Shown here: positions 39,126 to 48,835 of the stretch, one piece after another
Layout of the letters: each line of letters starts with the position of its first letter
Numbering within the stretch: position 1 is the stretch's first letter
Source: Curtobacterium flaccumfaciens
Lineage (GTDB): Bacteria; Actinomycetota; Actinomycetes; Actinomycetales; Microbacteriaceae
Direction: 5' to 3'
Length of the DNA stretch: 64,000 bases
Assembly: GCA_029689965.1 (NCBI GenBank)
Contig: CP121450.1
Location: 1,426,001 to 1,490,000, forward strand
The notes under the pieces: model-generated
The model's input: the letters and a program-made list of their open reading frames with translations, nothing else
What the model was told of the DNA's origin: nothing
Databases searched by the model: none
Position numbers and translations under genes: made by a program

Positions 39126-39351
39126 GTTCCGAGAGTCGCGCGCGGTACTCCTCGGCGTCGAGGTCGCCACGGGCGAACCGGTCGGCGAGCACGGCACGGG
39201 CGTCCGAACGTGCCCGCCAGGCACCCCGTCGGGCCACCCCGAACACGAGGAACACGACGAGGACGGCGAAGAAGAAGAACGCGGGGAAGACGAAGAACGG
39301 GAACCCGCCGCCGTGCCAGTAGGGCGCGGTGGCGGCGATGGTGGTGAGCAT
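39112..39351 (-). CDS. Small membrane protein with SHOCT domain
   Basis: Intact, 79 residues. One strongly hydrophobic, Phe-rich membrane segment (FPFFVFPAFFFFAVLVVFLV) follows the short start MLTTIAATAPYWHGGG. The C-terminus is a SHOCT motif (LADRFARGDLDAEEYRARLS), a short domain often at the end of actinobacterial membrane proteins. RBS AGGAGG precedes the ATG at 39351. Function unknown; convergent with gntK. Confidence 0.85.
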   Translation of the reverse strand: MLTTIAATAPYWHGGGFPFFVFPAFFFFAVLVVFLVFGVARRGAWRARSDARAVLADRFARGDLDAEEYRARLSELSRK

Positions 39352-39404
39352 GGTGACCTCCTGTGGTCGGTTTCGGCGCCGCTGTCGCGACCGTCCCAGA
39401 CTCC

Positions 39405-39420
39405 GGCCTGGAGGCACGGC
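39405..39420. repeat. Dispersed repeat family A, intergenic copy
   Basis: GGCCTGGAGGCACGGC, forward orientation, upstream of the SHOCT gene and 145 bases before the histidine kinase. Confidence 0.55.
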
Positions 39421-39552
39421 GCGCGTCCGCCACGGAGCCCCACTTCGGCCTGCTCCGCGGTCGTACCCAAGTCCTCCCTCCACAGCCGGCTACTCCCTGG
39501 GAGTAGTCCACAGGTCGTGCTGGCGCCCGATGTACCGGGTGGCCGTCGACCC

Positions 39553-39558
39553 TAGGCT
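39553..39558 (+). promoter_or_regulatory. Probable leaderless -10 box for histidine kinase gene
   Basis: TAGGCT ends six bases before the ATG at 39565, with no ribosome site between. Confidence 0.5.
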
Positions 39559-39564
39559 CGAGCC

Positions 39565-40888
39565 ATGCACTCCACCCCGACCGTCGCCGAGCCGGTGACC
39601 GTCGACGGCCGCCGTGACGGACGTCGACGGTTCGCGCGTGTCGGTCGGGTGGTGCCGGTGGCCCTCCTGCAGATCGTGGGCACGCTCGTGGCGTCACGGT
39701 TCGCCACCGGGCCGACCGGTCCGGGTCCGACGGCGGCCCGCCCTGGGCGCGGCACGCGTTCGCCGACGGGGTCGATCCCGTCCAGCTCGGCCCGCTCGCG
39801 GTCGCGCTGCTCGTGGCCGGCGTCGTCGCGCTCCCGTGGCGGTGGCGGTGGCCCCGGGCGGTCCTCCTCGTGACGCTCGCCACCACGATCGGCTACGCCC
39901 TCGTGGTGAGTCCGCGTGGCCCGTTCGTCGCCGCCCTCACCATGGCGCTCGCGAACGCCTGGCTGCGCGGGCACCGGTCGTGGGTGGCGGTGTCCGCGGG
40001 CCTGGCGGTCGCGGTGCTCCCGACCGCCGACACCGTGCTCGGTCGTTCCTCGGTGCTCGACCTCAGCGCCGTGCTGCTGTGCGTCGCGTGGGTGACCGTG
40101 ACGATCGCGGTCTCGGAACTCGTCCGGGTCCGGCTCGAACGCGTCGCCGAACGGCGACGTCAGCGGGCCGAGGCCGAGCGCCGCCGTGCCGGAGACGAAC
40201 GCGTCCGCATCGCGCGCGAACTGCACGACTCCGTGGCCCACAGCATGTCGCTCATCAACCTGCAGGCAGGGGTCGCACTGCACCTCGGTGCCGATCTGCC
40301 GGACCAGACCCGGGAGTCGCTGGCGAACATCCGCGACTCCAGCCGCGACGCGCTCGTCGAGCTGCGGACGATCCTCGGTGTCCTCCGCTCCGTGGACGGC
40401 GAGCCCGGCGCTCCCGGCGATGCCGGAGGCGGCACGGACGGCGTGGGTTCTGCGCGGCACCCGACGGCCGGACTGGACCGTGTCCCGGACCTCGTCGAGC
40501 GCGCCCGGGCGGCCGGTGTCGACGTCGACGTGGCCGTGGAGGGAGACCCGTCGACCGTGCGCGGCGTGACCGACCGGAACGCGTTCCGCATCGTGCAGGA
40601 GTCGGTGACGAACGTCATGAAGCACGCCCCGGGCACCACGCCGGGGTGTCGGTGACCATCGGCTCGGAGGTCGTCGACCTCGTCGTCGAGGACCGCCCGG
40701 TCCACCCGGGGCCGACGGGGGCCGCCGCGACCGTCCAGCTCGGTCCGTCCGGCAACGGGATCATCGGCATGCGCGAGCGTGCGACCGCCGTCGGTGGCAC
40801 CCTCGCCGCCGGACCGACCACGGACGGCGGCTGGCGGGTCGTCGCGCGCCTCCCCGTGATCGGCAACGAGACCGAGGACGTCCGATGA
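39565..40888 (+). CDS. Two-component sensor histidine kinase (NarL-partner type)
   Basis: About 441 residues. Around five membrane segments occupy the first 190 residues, then a dimerisation domain with the phospho-acceptor His in RIARELHDSVAHSMSLINLQ, and an ATPase domain with N-box NAFRIVQESVTNVMKHAPG and G-box GNGIIGMRERATAVGG. Frame breaks near 39728 and 40642 (GGGCACCACGCCGGGGTG region) are each repaired by one base. The stop overlaps the response regulator start (ATGA). The signal is unknown. Confidence 0.88.
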
Positions 40889-41576
40889 GTGCCGACGAGA
40901 CAGCCCCGACCCGATCCGCGTGCTCCTCGTCGACGACCAGGTGCTGGTGCGTGCCGGGCTCCGAGCGCTCGTGGACGCCGAGCCCGGTATGGCCGTCGTC
41001 GGTGAGGCGGGCGACGGCGACGCCGCCGTGGCCGTCGCTCGTCGAGAGCGTCCCGACGTCGTGCTGATGGACATCCGCATGCCCGGCACCGACGGCCTCG
41101 CGGCGACGCAACGGATCTCCGCGGACCCGGACCTCGACGGCGTGCACGTGGTCATCCTCACGACCTTCGAGGAGGACGACTACGTCTTCGAGGCGATCCG
41201 GGGCGGGGCGGCCGGGTTCCTCGTCAAGGACACGGAGCCCGCCGACCTCCTCCGGGCCGTCCGAACCGTCGTCGCGGGGGAGTCGCTCCTGTCGCCCCGC
41301 GCCACCCGCTCCCTGATCGAGGCGTACGCGACGCACGCCAAACCCGCGTCCCTGGCCCCCGAGCTCGACGTCCTGACCGACCGCGAACGCCAGGTCATGC
41401 AGCTCGTCGCCGTGGGGATGACGAACGCCGAGATCGCCGAGCACCTGTTCGTCAGCCCGATGACCACCAAGACCCACGTCTCCCGGGCGATGATCAAGCT
41501 CGGCGCCCGCGACCGTGCGCAGCTCGTGGTCTTCGCCTACGAGACCGGCCTCGTCACCCCGGGCTGGCGCCCGTGA
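40885..41576 (+). CDS. Two-component response regulator, NarL/LuxR type
   Basis: About 230 residues. The receiver has acidic residues in RVLLVDDQVLVRAG, the phosphorylated Asp in VVLMDIRMPG, and the Lys in GFLVKDTEP. The LuxR-type helix-turn-helix is LTDRERQVMQLVAVGMTNAE onward. One frame break near 40908 (GACCCCGATCCGC expected, one C missing), just before the first receiver strand. Coupled to the kinase gene by a four-base overlap. Confidence 0.9.
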
Positions 41577-41651
41577 CCAGTCTCCTCGCCGACCAGGCAC
41601 CACGAGCGCTCTCCGCGCTCGTCGGGACCGCTGACCGACAGCGAGCACCGT

Positions 41652-41667
41652 GGCAACGGACGGCAAC
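41652..41667. promoter_or_regulatory. Direct half-sites GGCAAC, shared with the hexuronate LacI operator
   Basis: GGCAAC at 41652-41657 and 41662-41667, spaced ten bases start to start, followed by ATGCC. The same GGCAAC-N4-GGCAAC layout occurs at 45205-45220. It lies 38 bases before the epimerase start at 41705, so this gene is probably in the regulon of the LacI protein encoded at 44071-45114. Confidence 0.5.
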
Positions 41668-41704
41668 GAATGCCGGACTGCAGCACCCCGAGTTGCATGG
41701 ACCC

Positions 41705-42501
41705 ATGTCGTTCACCGGGTTCGGCGTCGTCGCCGGAGCAGCGCTGACGGAGGCGGTCCGTCGTGCCGGCGCCGACCACGTCGAGCCGACGATCGCGGAC
41801 AACCTCGCGCTCCGGTCGGACCACGGTGGTGGCTGGGATCGCAACGACGTCTACGCGGGCGACCGTTTCCCGTCGTTCGCGATCCTCGTCCCCGGTGACC
41901 TCGCGCTGCTGACCGCTGATCCCGGTGCCGTCCGGGACTACTTCGACGCCGTCCTCCCGATCGTCCGCTCCGTCGCCGACCCGGAGGCGAAGATCGTGTT
42001 CGGTTCGGGACCGCCCGCACGGCACCCGACGGCATGCCCGATGCCGAGGCCCACCGCCGTTTCGCGGAGGTGCTCCGCACCGCCCGGGACGTCGCGGCGG
42101 CGAGTGACCTCCGCATCGTGCTCGAACCGCTGAGCCGTTCGGAGACGAACGTGCTGCACTCCTTCGCCGAGGCCGCCCGGTTCCTGGACGACGCGGCCAT
42201 CGACGGTGTGGACGTCGTCGCCGACCTGTTCCACATCCGGAACGAGGGCGAGTCCCTCGACGTCCTCCGCGAGTACGGCGACCGCATCGGCCACGTGCAC
42301 GTCAGCGATCGCGACCGGCTCCCGCTCGGGGCAGCGGGCGGCGACGACGTGTGGCGCGACTTCCTCAGCGCCGTGCACGACGGCGGCTACCGCGGCTCGG
42401 TCTCGCTGGAGTGCACCTGGTCGCGCGACCCGGCGATGGCCGAGCCCGAGATCCGTCGCTCCCTCGACCTCCTCCGACGGCCAGACTCCGCGCTCGTGTA
42501 A
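41705..42501 (+). CDS. Sugar phosphate isomerase/epimerase family protein
   Basis: TIM-barrel (AP endonuclease 2 fold) protein of about 265 residues. Metal-site motifs: IVLEPLSRSETN (Glu), VVADLFHIRNEG (Asp, His), HVHVSDRDR (His, Asp) and SLECTWSRDP (Glu). One frame break near 42015 (FGSG, then MPDAEAHRRFAEV). The ATG at 41705 gives the natural start MSFTGFGVVAGA. Likely acts on a keto-sugar in uronate use, since its promoter carries the hexuronate operator half-sites; exact substrate unknown. Confidence 0.8.
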
Positions 42502-42517
42502 CGCCGGACCCGCACGG

Positions 42518-42576
42518 TGCGAGGTTCCGTGCAGTGTGCGACCGAGATCGCGTCGCACACTGCGCGGAACCTCGCA
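42518..42576. terminator. Large hairpin terminator, repeat family C copy 2
   Basis: Arms 42518-42542 (begins TGCGAGGTTCCGTGCAG) and 42552-42576 are complementary over 25 bases with one mismatch, around a 9-base loop. It separates the convergent epimerase (ends 42501) and uxaC (ends 42621). The arm sequence recurs in the element at 28838-28898. Confidence 0.8.
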
Positions 42577-42620
42577 CACAGCGTCAGCGCGGCGCGTCGC
42601 CGCGCCGCGCCCGTGCACCC

Positions 42621-44059
42621 TCAAAGCTTGAACGTCGCCCTCGGGATGTCCGACACGATCCGGCGTGCGGAGCGCACCGCGTCCTCCTCGGAGATCTCGT
42701 GCGTGACCACCAGCGAGGCCAGGTACGCCGCGTCCGCCCGCCGCGCCATGTCGTGCCGTGCGGGGATCGAGCAGTACGCCCGCGTGTCGTCGATGAACCC
42801 GGAGGTCTTCGTGAACGACGTCGAGTCGGTGATCGCCGCCCGGTACCGCCCGATCGCCGCCGGGGTGTCGATGAACCACCACGGTGCGCCCGCGTAGACC
42901 GCCGGGTAGAAGCCGGCGAGCGGGCCGATCTCCCGCGAGAACACGGTCTCGTCGACGGTGAACAGCACGAGGTGGAAGCCCGGCGCGGTGCCGAAGGCCT
43001 CGAGCAGCGGCCGGAGCGGCTCCGTGAACGACCCGACCGCGGGCAGGTCGTGCCCGGTGTCCGGGCCGAAGCGCTCGAGCGTCGGCGTGTGGTGGTTCCG
43101 GTGCACCCCGGGGTGGAGCTGCATGACGAGGCCGTCCTCGACGCTCATCTCGGCCCACCGGAAGAGCATGTCGTGGCGGTACGCGACGGCATCCGCCTCG
43201 GACACGGACGCCGGGTCGCGGAGCGCGTCGGCGTGGATGCGCTGGCGCTCCACGGGCGACAGCGGTGTCGACCCGGCGTCGAGCACCCCGGTGTCCGTCG
43301 CGGTCGCACCGCGCTCGATGAAGTACCGGCGGCGTGCCCGCAGCGCTGCCAGCAGCCCGTCGTGCGTGCCCGTGTCGATGCCGGCGGCCTCCCCGATCGA
43401 CGCGACCACGTGCCTCCAGTCCGGCCGCGACGGGTCGAAGACGGCGTCCGCGCGGAACGTGGGGACCACCCGGCCGGTGAAGGTCGGGTCGGCGGCGAGC
43501 CGGGCGTGCGCCGCGAGGTCGGCCGTCGGGTCGTCGGTGGTGGCGAGCACCTCGATGCCGAAGGCGTCGAACAGGGCGCGCGGCCGCATCTGCGGCTGCT
43601 GCAGCAGCGCGGCGATGTGGTCGTACTGCGCGTCCGCGTTCGCGGCCGACGGCTGCTCCGTCAGCCCGAAGACGTCGTGCAGCTCCGTCTCGAACCAGTA
43701 GCGCACAGGGGTGCCGAGGAAGTCGTCCCAGTGCTCCGCCAGCGTCCGCCAGATCTCGCGGCCTGGAGGAACGGGGCGCGTCCCTGACAGGTCGGCGCGA
43801 CCCAGCGCCTCCAGTCCGACGCCGTTCGCGTGCAGGAGCCGCAGGACGTAGTGGTCGGGCGTGACGAGCAGCGAGGCGGGGTCCGGGAACGGCTGGTCGT
43901 CCGCGATCAGGGCCGCGTCGACGTGCCCGTGGGGGAGATGATCGGCGCGTCCTTGACGGCGTCGTAGACGACGCGCGCGACCGCGCGCGCTCCCGGGTCG
44001 GCGGCGAAGAGCCGGTCGGGGTGCGGGGCGAGCGGGGTGATGGTGCTGAGCTGGGTCAT
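42621..44059 (-). CDS. uxaC: Glucuronate isomerase
   Basis: About 479 residues; isomerises D-glucuronate to D-fructuronate (or galacturonate to tagaturonate). Family motifs: ISPHGHVDA near residue 40 with metal-binding His residues, YWFETELHDVFG, VVPTFRADAVFDP, MQLHPGVHRNHH, and GAPWWFIDTP. One frame break near 43933 in a run of C (ATCTCCCCCCACGGG expected). Starts MTQLSTITPLAPHPDRL at 44059, eleven bases from the lacI gene stop, so the two form one minus-strand unit. Confidence 0.93.
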
Positions 44060-44070
44060 CGTCGACTCCT

Positions 44071-45114
44071 TCAGGACGGACGGTGGGGCGAGGACGGCGC
44101 CGGGCCGGTGGACTCGCGGACGGTGAGGTGGGTGGGCAGGGCGACGGCGCCGCTCGCGTGCTCGCCGGGCTGCTCCTCGGCGGGGGTCGCGCCGAGGCGA
44201 CCGAGCAGCATCCTGATCGCGACCCGCCCGGCGCGCTCGATGGGCGACGTCATCGTCGTGAGCGGCGGGTTGCAGAAGTCGGCGCCGAAGATGTCGTCGC
44301 AGCCGACGATGCTCATGTCCTCGGGGACGCGGACGCCGCGTTCCCGCAGCCGGGCGAGCATGCCGATCGCGATGAGGTCGTTGAACGCGATGCACGCGGT
44401 GGCGCCGGCGTTCACGGCGGCGTCCGCCGCGGCCGCACCGGAGTCGACGAACGGGGCGTGCGGGCCGATCCGGGCGACGCGGACACCGAGCCGCTTGGCG
44501 ACGCGGAGAAGCGCCTTCCACCGCCGCTCGTTCGACCACGAGCTGTCCGGACCGGCGACGTAGAGGACGTCCCGGTGCCCGAGCGACACGAGGTGCTGCA
44601 CGGCCTGCTCCACCCCGCCGGGGGTGTCGATGAGCACGGACGGCACCCCGGCCGGCCGACGGTTGACGACGACGAGCGGCGTGCGTTCGGCGAACCGGGC
44701 GATCTGCGCGTCGGACAGTCGGGACGCGGTGAGGACGGCGCCGTCGGCCTTCCCGGCGATCGCGCTGAGGGCGGCCGTCTCGGCGTCGGCGGACTCCTCG
44801 GTGTCGACGAGGAGCTGCGTCCACCCGGCGGCGGCGAGCTGGTGCTGGGTGCCGCGGATGACGTCGAAGTAGAACGGGTTGGTGATGTCCGACACGAGGA
44901 CGGCGACGGCCCGGGTCCGGCCGGACGTGAGCGCGCGGGCCTGCGAGTTCGGGACGTAGCCGAGGTCGCGGGCAGCCTGCTGGATGCGCTGCTGCGTGAC
45001 GTGGTTGACCCGGTCGGGCAGCGAGAGCGCCCGGGACACCGTCGACGGGGCGACACCGGTCGCGTCGGCGATGTCGCGGATGGTCACCCGCCGGGCGGTG
45101 TCGGTTTCGGTCAC
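44071..45114 (-). CDS. LacI-family transcriptional regulator of the hexuronate locus
   Basis: Intact, 347 residues. Helix-turn-helix VTIRDIADATGVAPSTVSRA, hinge region YVPNSQARALTSGRT, and sensor domain with LVSDITNPFYFDVIRGTQ and MSIVGCDDIFGADFCNPPLT. GTG start at 45114 with GGAGGAC just upstream. It sits between uxaC and the divergent importer operon; the palindrome GGCAACCGGTTGCC (45215-45228) is the likely operator. Effector probably a uronate or its metabolite. Confidence 0.9.
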   Translation of the reverse strand: MTETDTARRVTIRDIADATGVAPSTVSRALSLPDRVNHVTQQRIQQAARDLGYVPNSQARALTSGRTRAVAVLVSDITNPFYFDVIRGTQHQLAAAGWTQLLVDTEESADAETAALSAIAGKADGAVLTASRLSDAQIARFAERTPLVVVNRRPAGVPSVLIDTPGGVEQAVQHLVSLGHRDVLYVAGPDSSWSNERRWKALLRVAKRLGVRVARIGPHAPFVDSGAAAADAAVNAGATACIAFNDLIAIGMLARLRERGVRVPEDMSIVGCDDIFGADFCNPPLTTMTSPIERAGRVAIRMLLGRLGATPAEEQPGEHASGAVALPTHLTVRESTGPAPSSPHRPS

Positions 45115-45132
45115 GTGTCCTCCGTCGTACGC

Positions 45133-45187
45133 TCGGCGCCGCGGTGCGCCGGTGCAGCTCTGTCGGCGCCGCGGTGCGCCGGTGCAG
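45133..45187. repeat. 25-base perfect direct repeat
   Basis: A 25-base sequence beginning TCGGCGCCGCGGTGCGCC occurs perfectly at 45133-45157 and 45163-45187 (period 30), in the divergent promoter region just upstream of the lacI-type gene. Confidence 0.85.
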
Positions 45188-45204
45188 TGAACGTAGGACG
45201 ATCT

Positions 45205-45228
45205 GGCAACAAGTGGCAACCGGTTGCC
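45205..45228. promoter_or_regulatory. LacI-type operator of the hexuronate locus
   Basis: GGCAACCGGTTGCC (45215-45228) is a perfect 14-base palindrome with the central CG of LacI-family operators. An extra half-site GGCAAC lies ten bases earlier (45205-45210). It is between the divergent lacI-type gene and the binding-protein operon. Confidence 0.75.
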
Positions 45229-45336
45229 GGAATTCGCCACCCGGGGAACAGTGGTGGCCACGCCGGAGGCAACGCCGCCCGGCACCCGGGACGTAGCGTG
45301 GCTCCCGGGTGGAGGTCTCGAGGAGGAAACCCCCGC

Positions 45337-46695
45337 ATGAGCACAGGAAGACTGAGGCGACGCACCCTCGTCGGTGCCCTGGCCGTCGCCGCCGTGACCG
45401 CGCTGTCCCTCCAGGGATGCGCCGTCGTCAACGGCAGCGGCGACGACCCGAACACCCTCCGCGTGATGATGGGCGCGGACACCACCTACCCCAAGGAACG
45501 CAAACAGTGGCAGCAGCACGTCGCCGCCGAGTTCAAGCGCACCACCGGCGCGAACGTCCAGTGGGAGACCTACTCCTCCGCGCAGGAGGAACTCACCGCC
45601 ATCCAGACCAGCGTCATCTCCGGGCAGGGCCCCGACGTGTACGCCATCGGCAGCACCTTCACCCCCACCGCCTACGCCACCGGCGCCTTCGTCGAGATGG
45701 GCGCGAAGCAGTGGGACGCGATCGGGGGCAAGGACCAGTTCGACCCGGCCTCGTTCGGCATCTCGGGCCCGAGCGCCTCGAAGCAGATCGGCATCCCCTT
45801 CGCCAGCCGTCCGTTCGTGATGGCCGTCAACAAGGACCTGCTCGCCGAGGCCGGCATCGACTCGATGCCCACGACGTGGGACGAGCTGACCGAGGACGCG
45901 AAGGCCACCACCGGTGACGGACACCACGGCCTGGCGATCGCCTACGCCGACGGCTTCGACCCCTGGAAGTTCGTCTGGGGCATGGCACAGAACGCCGGCA
46001 ACACGATCGTGTCGAAGAACGGCAAGGCGGAGATCGACACCGAGGCCGTCGAGAAGGCGTACCGCACGTACTTCGACTGGGTCACGAAGGACGGCGTCGT
46101 CGACAAGGCCGCGATCGGGTGGAACAACGCCCAGGCCCTCGCGCAGTTCACCGAGGGCAAGGCGGCGTTCTTCCCGATGACGACGACCACCGCGATCAAC
46201 TCGTTCACGGGCACCCCGGTCGACGGCAAGTACGAGTTCGCCCTGCTCCCCACCGTCCCGCCCGGCGCGACTTCGCGTCCCGCCGACGGCATCGAGGCCG
46301 CCAGCATCCTGTCCGGTGACAACTGGGTCGTCGCCGACTACGGCAAGAAACAGGACCTGTCGTTCGACTTCATCAAGCAGCTTAGCACGCCGAAGGCCCA
46401 GCTCGAGTACTACAAGCTTCTTCGGCAACCTGCCGACGAACGCGGCCGCCGCCGGCAGCTCGCAGCAGCGAACCCCCAGCTGAAGCCCATCATCGACGCC
46501 GGCAAGCTTTCCAAGCCGACCGCGTTCACCGGGGCCTGGTCGGACATCCAGCTCGCCCTCGTCGACGTCGTCGTGCAGTCGATCCCGTCGCTGAAGTCCG
46601 GCGAGGTGACCGACGACCAGCTCCGGAAGCGTCTGCAGGACGCACAGAAGGACGCCCAGTCCACGCTGAACCGCCAGAAGAACGGAGGCCTGTGA
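45337..46695 (+). CDS. Sugar ABC transporter substrate-binding lipoprotein
   Basis: Family 1 binding protein, 452 residues. Basic start MSTGRLRRRT, hydrophobic region and a lipobox-like LSLQGC. Landmarks: QTSVISGQGPDVYAIGSTFT and FTEGKAAFFPMTTTT. Between about 46418 and 46465 the frame is displaced and then restored: the other frame reads FGNLPTNAAAAGSS, as expected after YYKL, so two compensating indels are likely. RBS AGGAGG. First gene of the eight-gene operon to 54391; probably binds a uronate or uronate-containing oligosaccharide. Confidence 0.88.
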   Translation: MSTGRLRRRTLVGALAVAAVTALSLQGCAVVNGSGDDPNTLRVMMGADTTYPKERKQWQQHVAAEFKRTTGANVQWETYSSAQEELTAIQTSVISGQGPDVYAIGSTFTPTAYATGAFVEMGAKQWDAIGGKDQFDPASFGISGPSASKQIGIPFASRPFVMAVNKDLLAEAGIDSMPTTWDELTEDAKATTGDGHHGLAIAYADGFDPWKFVWGMAQNAGNTIVSKNGKAEIDTEAVEKAYRTYFDWVTKDGVVDKAAIGWNNAQALAQFTEGKAAFFPMTTTTAINSFTGTPVDGKYEFALLPTVPPGATSRPADGIEAASILSGDNWVVADYGKKQDLSFDFIKQLSTPKAQLEYYKLLRQPADERGRRRQLAAANPQLKPIIDAGKLSKPTAFTGAWSDIQLALVDVVVQSIPSLKSGEVTDDQLRKRLQDAQKDAQSTLNRQKNGGL

Positions 46696-47723
46696 TGACG
46701 CAGGTCCAGACCCCCGCGCCGCGCGCTGTGCGGCAGGACCGCGAGGTCCGTCCGCAGGGGAAGACCCCGCTGTACAAGCGGGAGCGCCCACTCTGGATGC
46801 TCCTGCCCGGCGGCGTCCTCATGCTCGCCGTCATCGTGGTGCCGCTCCTGGTGGGCGTGTACATCGCGATGCTCGACCTCGACCAGTACACGCTCCGCCA
46901 GTGGTTCAGCGCCCCGTTCGTCGGCTTCGCGAACTTCGCCGAGGCGTTCACGAACTCGCCGCTGCTCCACTCGATCTGGATCTCGGTGTCGATCTCGGTG
47001 CTCGTCACCGCGGTCACCGTGCCGATCGGCGTCGCCGCGGCGATCTCCACGCAGAACCGGTTCCCCGGGCGCGGCCTGGTCCGGTCGATCTACCTCATCC
47101 CGTACGTGCTGCCCGCCTTCGTCGTCGGCACGTTCTTCCGGACCATGCTCCAGCCGCAGGGCGTCGTGAACTCGATCCTGCACACCGACGTGCTCTGGCT
47201 GAACGGCTCGGCGTCCTACTGGGCGCTCGCCGCGGTCATGGTGTGGACGAGCTGGCCGTTCGTGTACCTGCTGTCCCTCGCCGGACTGCAGGCCGTCGAC
47301 AACGAGGTGCACGAGGCCGCCGCGCTCGACGGGGTGACCTGGTGGGCGAAGCTGCGGTACATCATCTTCCCGTACCTGCGCGGGCCGCTCTCCCTCGCCG
47401 TGATCATCGCGATCCTGCACAACATCAACAACTTCACCCTGCCGTTCGTGCTCTTCGGCATCCCGCTGCCCTCGAGCGTCGAGGTGATGCCCGTCCTGAC
47501 GTACATCGCAAGCTTCCAGTCGTTCCGCTTCGGTCTCTCGGCGGCGATGGCGATCTGCTCGCTCGTGATCGTCGCCATCCCACTGTTCGTCTACCTCCGG
47601 GCCGTCAAGCTCGACACCGGCGACGACGCCGGGCCCGACCGGAAGCAGCGTCGCGCCGATCGGCGCACGCTCGCCGCCGCCACCCCGGCCGCGGCCGCCG
47701 ACCTCGACGGAGCCCGAGCATGA
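46695..47723 (+). CDS. Carbohydrate ABC transporter permease, MalF type
   Basis: Intact, about 342 residues. Cytoplasmic N-terminus, six membrane segments, EAA loop HEAAALDGVTWWAKLRYIIF, and a charged C-terminal tail of 40 residues rich in Arg, Ala and Asp. ATG 46695 shares a base with the binding-protein stop (TGATG). The stop overlaps the next permease (ATGA). Confidence 0.92.
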   Translation: MTQVQTPAPRAVRQDREVRPQGKTPLYKRERPLWMLLPGGVLMLAVIVVPLLVGVYIAMLDLDQYTLRQWFSAPFVGFANFAEAFTNSPLLHSIWISVSISVLVTAVTVPIGVAAAISTQNRFPGRGLVRSIYLIPYVLPAFVVGTFFRTMLQPQGVVNSILHTDVLWLNGSASYWALAAVMVWTSWPFVYLLSLAGLQAVDNEVHEAAALDGVTWWAKLRYIIFPYLRGPLSLAVIIAILHNINNFTLPFVLFGIPLPSSVEVMPVLTYIASFQSFRFGLSAAMAICSLVIVAIPLFVYLRAVKLDTGDDAGPDRKQRRADRRTLAAATPAAAADLDGARA

Positions 47724-48673
47724 GCGCGTTCAGCACCACCAGGACCCGTCCCACCGCCACGCTCACCGAGAGCATCACGGCCCCGCGGACCGGTGGCCGG
47801 CGTCCGAAGCGCCCCTACGACACCGACGTCACCCGGCTCCTGCCGCGCTGGCTGCTCATCGTCGTCATCGCCGTGATCGTCGCGTTCATCGCCGTGCCCG
47901 TGCTGTACATCCTGTTCGGCTCGGTGAACTCGGACGTCGCGGTCGCCCGCGGGGAGTACTTCCCCTCCGAGTTCACCCTGTCGAACTACGTGGAGATCTG
48001 GTCGACCGTCGCGCTGGGCTCGGGCCTGGTGAACTCGCTGCTGACCGCCGGCGCGGTCGCCGTCGCGAGTGCGGCGCTCGCCGTGTCCACCGCGTACGTG
48101 CTCGTCCGGTTCCGGTTCCTCGGCCGCCTGACCATCCTCCGCGGGCTCCTCGCACTCCAGTCGATCCCCGGCACGCTCCTGCTGCTGCCCGTGTTCGTCG
48201 TGTTCTCGAACATCGCGAGCGCGACCGGCGTGCAGATCATCGGTACCCGCTGGGGGCTGTTCGTCACCTACCTGACGTTCGCCCTGCCGTTCTCGACCTG
48301 GGTGATGGTGACGTACCTCCGGGGCCTGCCGAAGGAGCTGGAGGAGGCCGCCCGTATCGACGGCGCATCGAGCACCCGGATCCTGCGGAGCGTCGTGCTC
48401 CCGCTGTCCTGGCCGGGCATCGTCGTCTCGGCGATCTTCGCCTTCCTGCTCGGCTGGAACGACGTGCTGTTCTCGACGATCATGACGACCCCGAACACCC
48501 GCACGGTGGCCGTGGTGCTCCAGGTCCTCGGCACCACCCAGGAGGGCGGCGCCGTCCCGATCTACGGCCAGATGATGGCCGCGTCCATCGTGTGCGCCGT
48601 GCCGGTCGTCGCGCTCTACCTCATCTTCCAGCGCTACCTGGTGGGCGGTCTCACCGCCGGATCGGTCAAGTAG
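47720..48673 (+). CDS. Carbohydrate ABC transporter permease, MalG type
   Basis: Intact, 317 residues, six membrane segments. EAA loop EEAARIDGASSTRILRSVVL and the closing FQRYLVGGLTAGSVK are typical. Starts MSAFSTTRTRPTAT, coupled to the preceding permease. Followed by a family A hairpin and then the catabolic genes of the locus. Confidence 0.92.
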   Translation: MSAFSTTRTRPTATLTESITAPRTGGRRPKRPYDTDVTRLLPRWLLIVVIAVIVAFIAVPVLYILFGSVNSDVAVARGEYFPSEFTLSNYVEIWSTVALGSGLVNSLLTAGAVAVASAALAVSTAYVLVRFRFLGRLTILRGLLALQSIPGTLLLLPVFVVFSNIASATGVQIIGTRWGLFVTYLTFALPFSTWVMVTYLRGLPKELEEAARIDGASSTRILRSVVLPLSWPGIVVSAIFAFLLGWNDVLFSTIMTTPNTRTVAVVLQVLGTTQEGGAVPIYGQMMAASIVCAVPVVALYLIFQRYLVGGLTAGSVK

Positions 48674-48709
48674 CGCTGTGGAGTCTGCCGACTTGTCCAC
48701 AGACAGCCT

Positions 48710-48743
48710 GGAGGCGCGGTGCCAGCCCGCCCCGCGCCTCTCC
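48710..48743. repeat. Repeat family A hairpin after the permease genes
   Basis: GGAGGCGCGG (48710-48719, part of GCCTGGAGGCGCGG at 48706) pairs with CCGCGCCTC (48732-48740) plus flanking bases. It lies between the importer and the epimerase gene and may reduce read-through, lowering expression of downstream genes. Confidence 0.6.
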
Positions 48744-48835
48744 CCACCGGCACGGCCGGTTCGCCGCTGGCGCGTCGACCCGGAACCGGCGGCGGGGGCC
48801 CAGGCTGGTCTTCCGGTCACCATGAAGGGAATGCA

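Noticed and set aside
45133-45187. Attachment-site duplication from an integrated element
   Set aside because: The two 25-base copies are only five bases ap­art in a promoter region, with nothing between them that could be an element.
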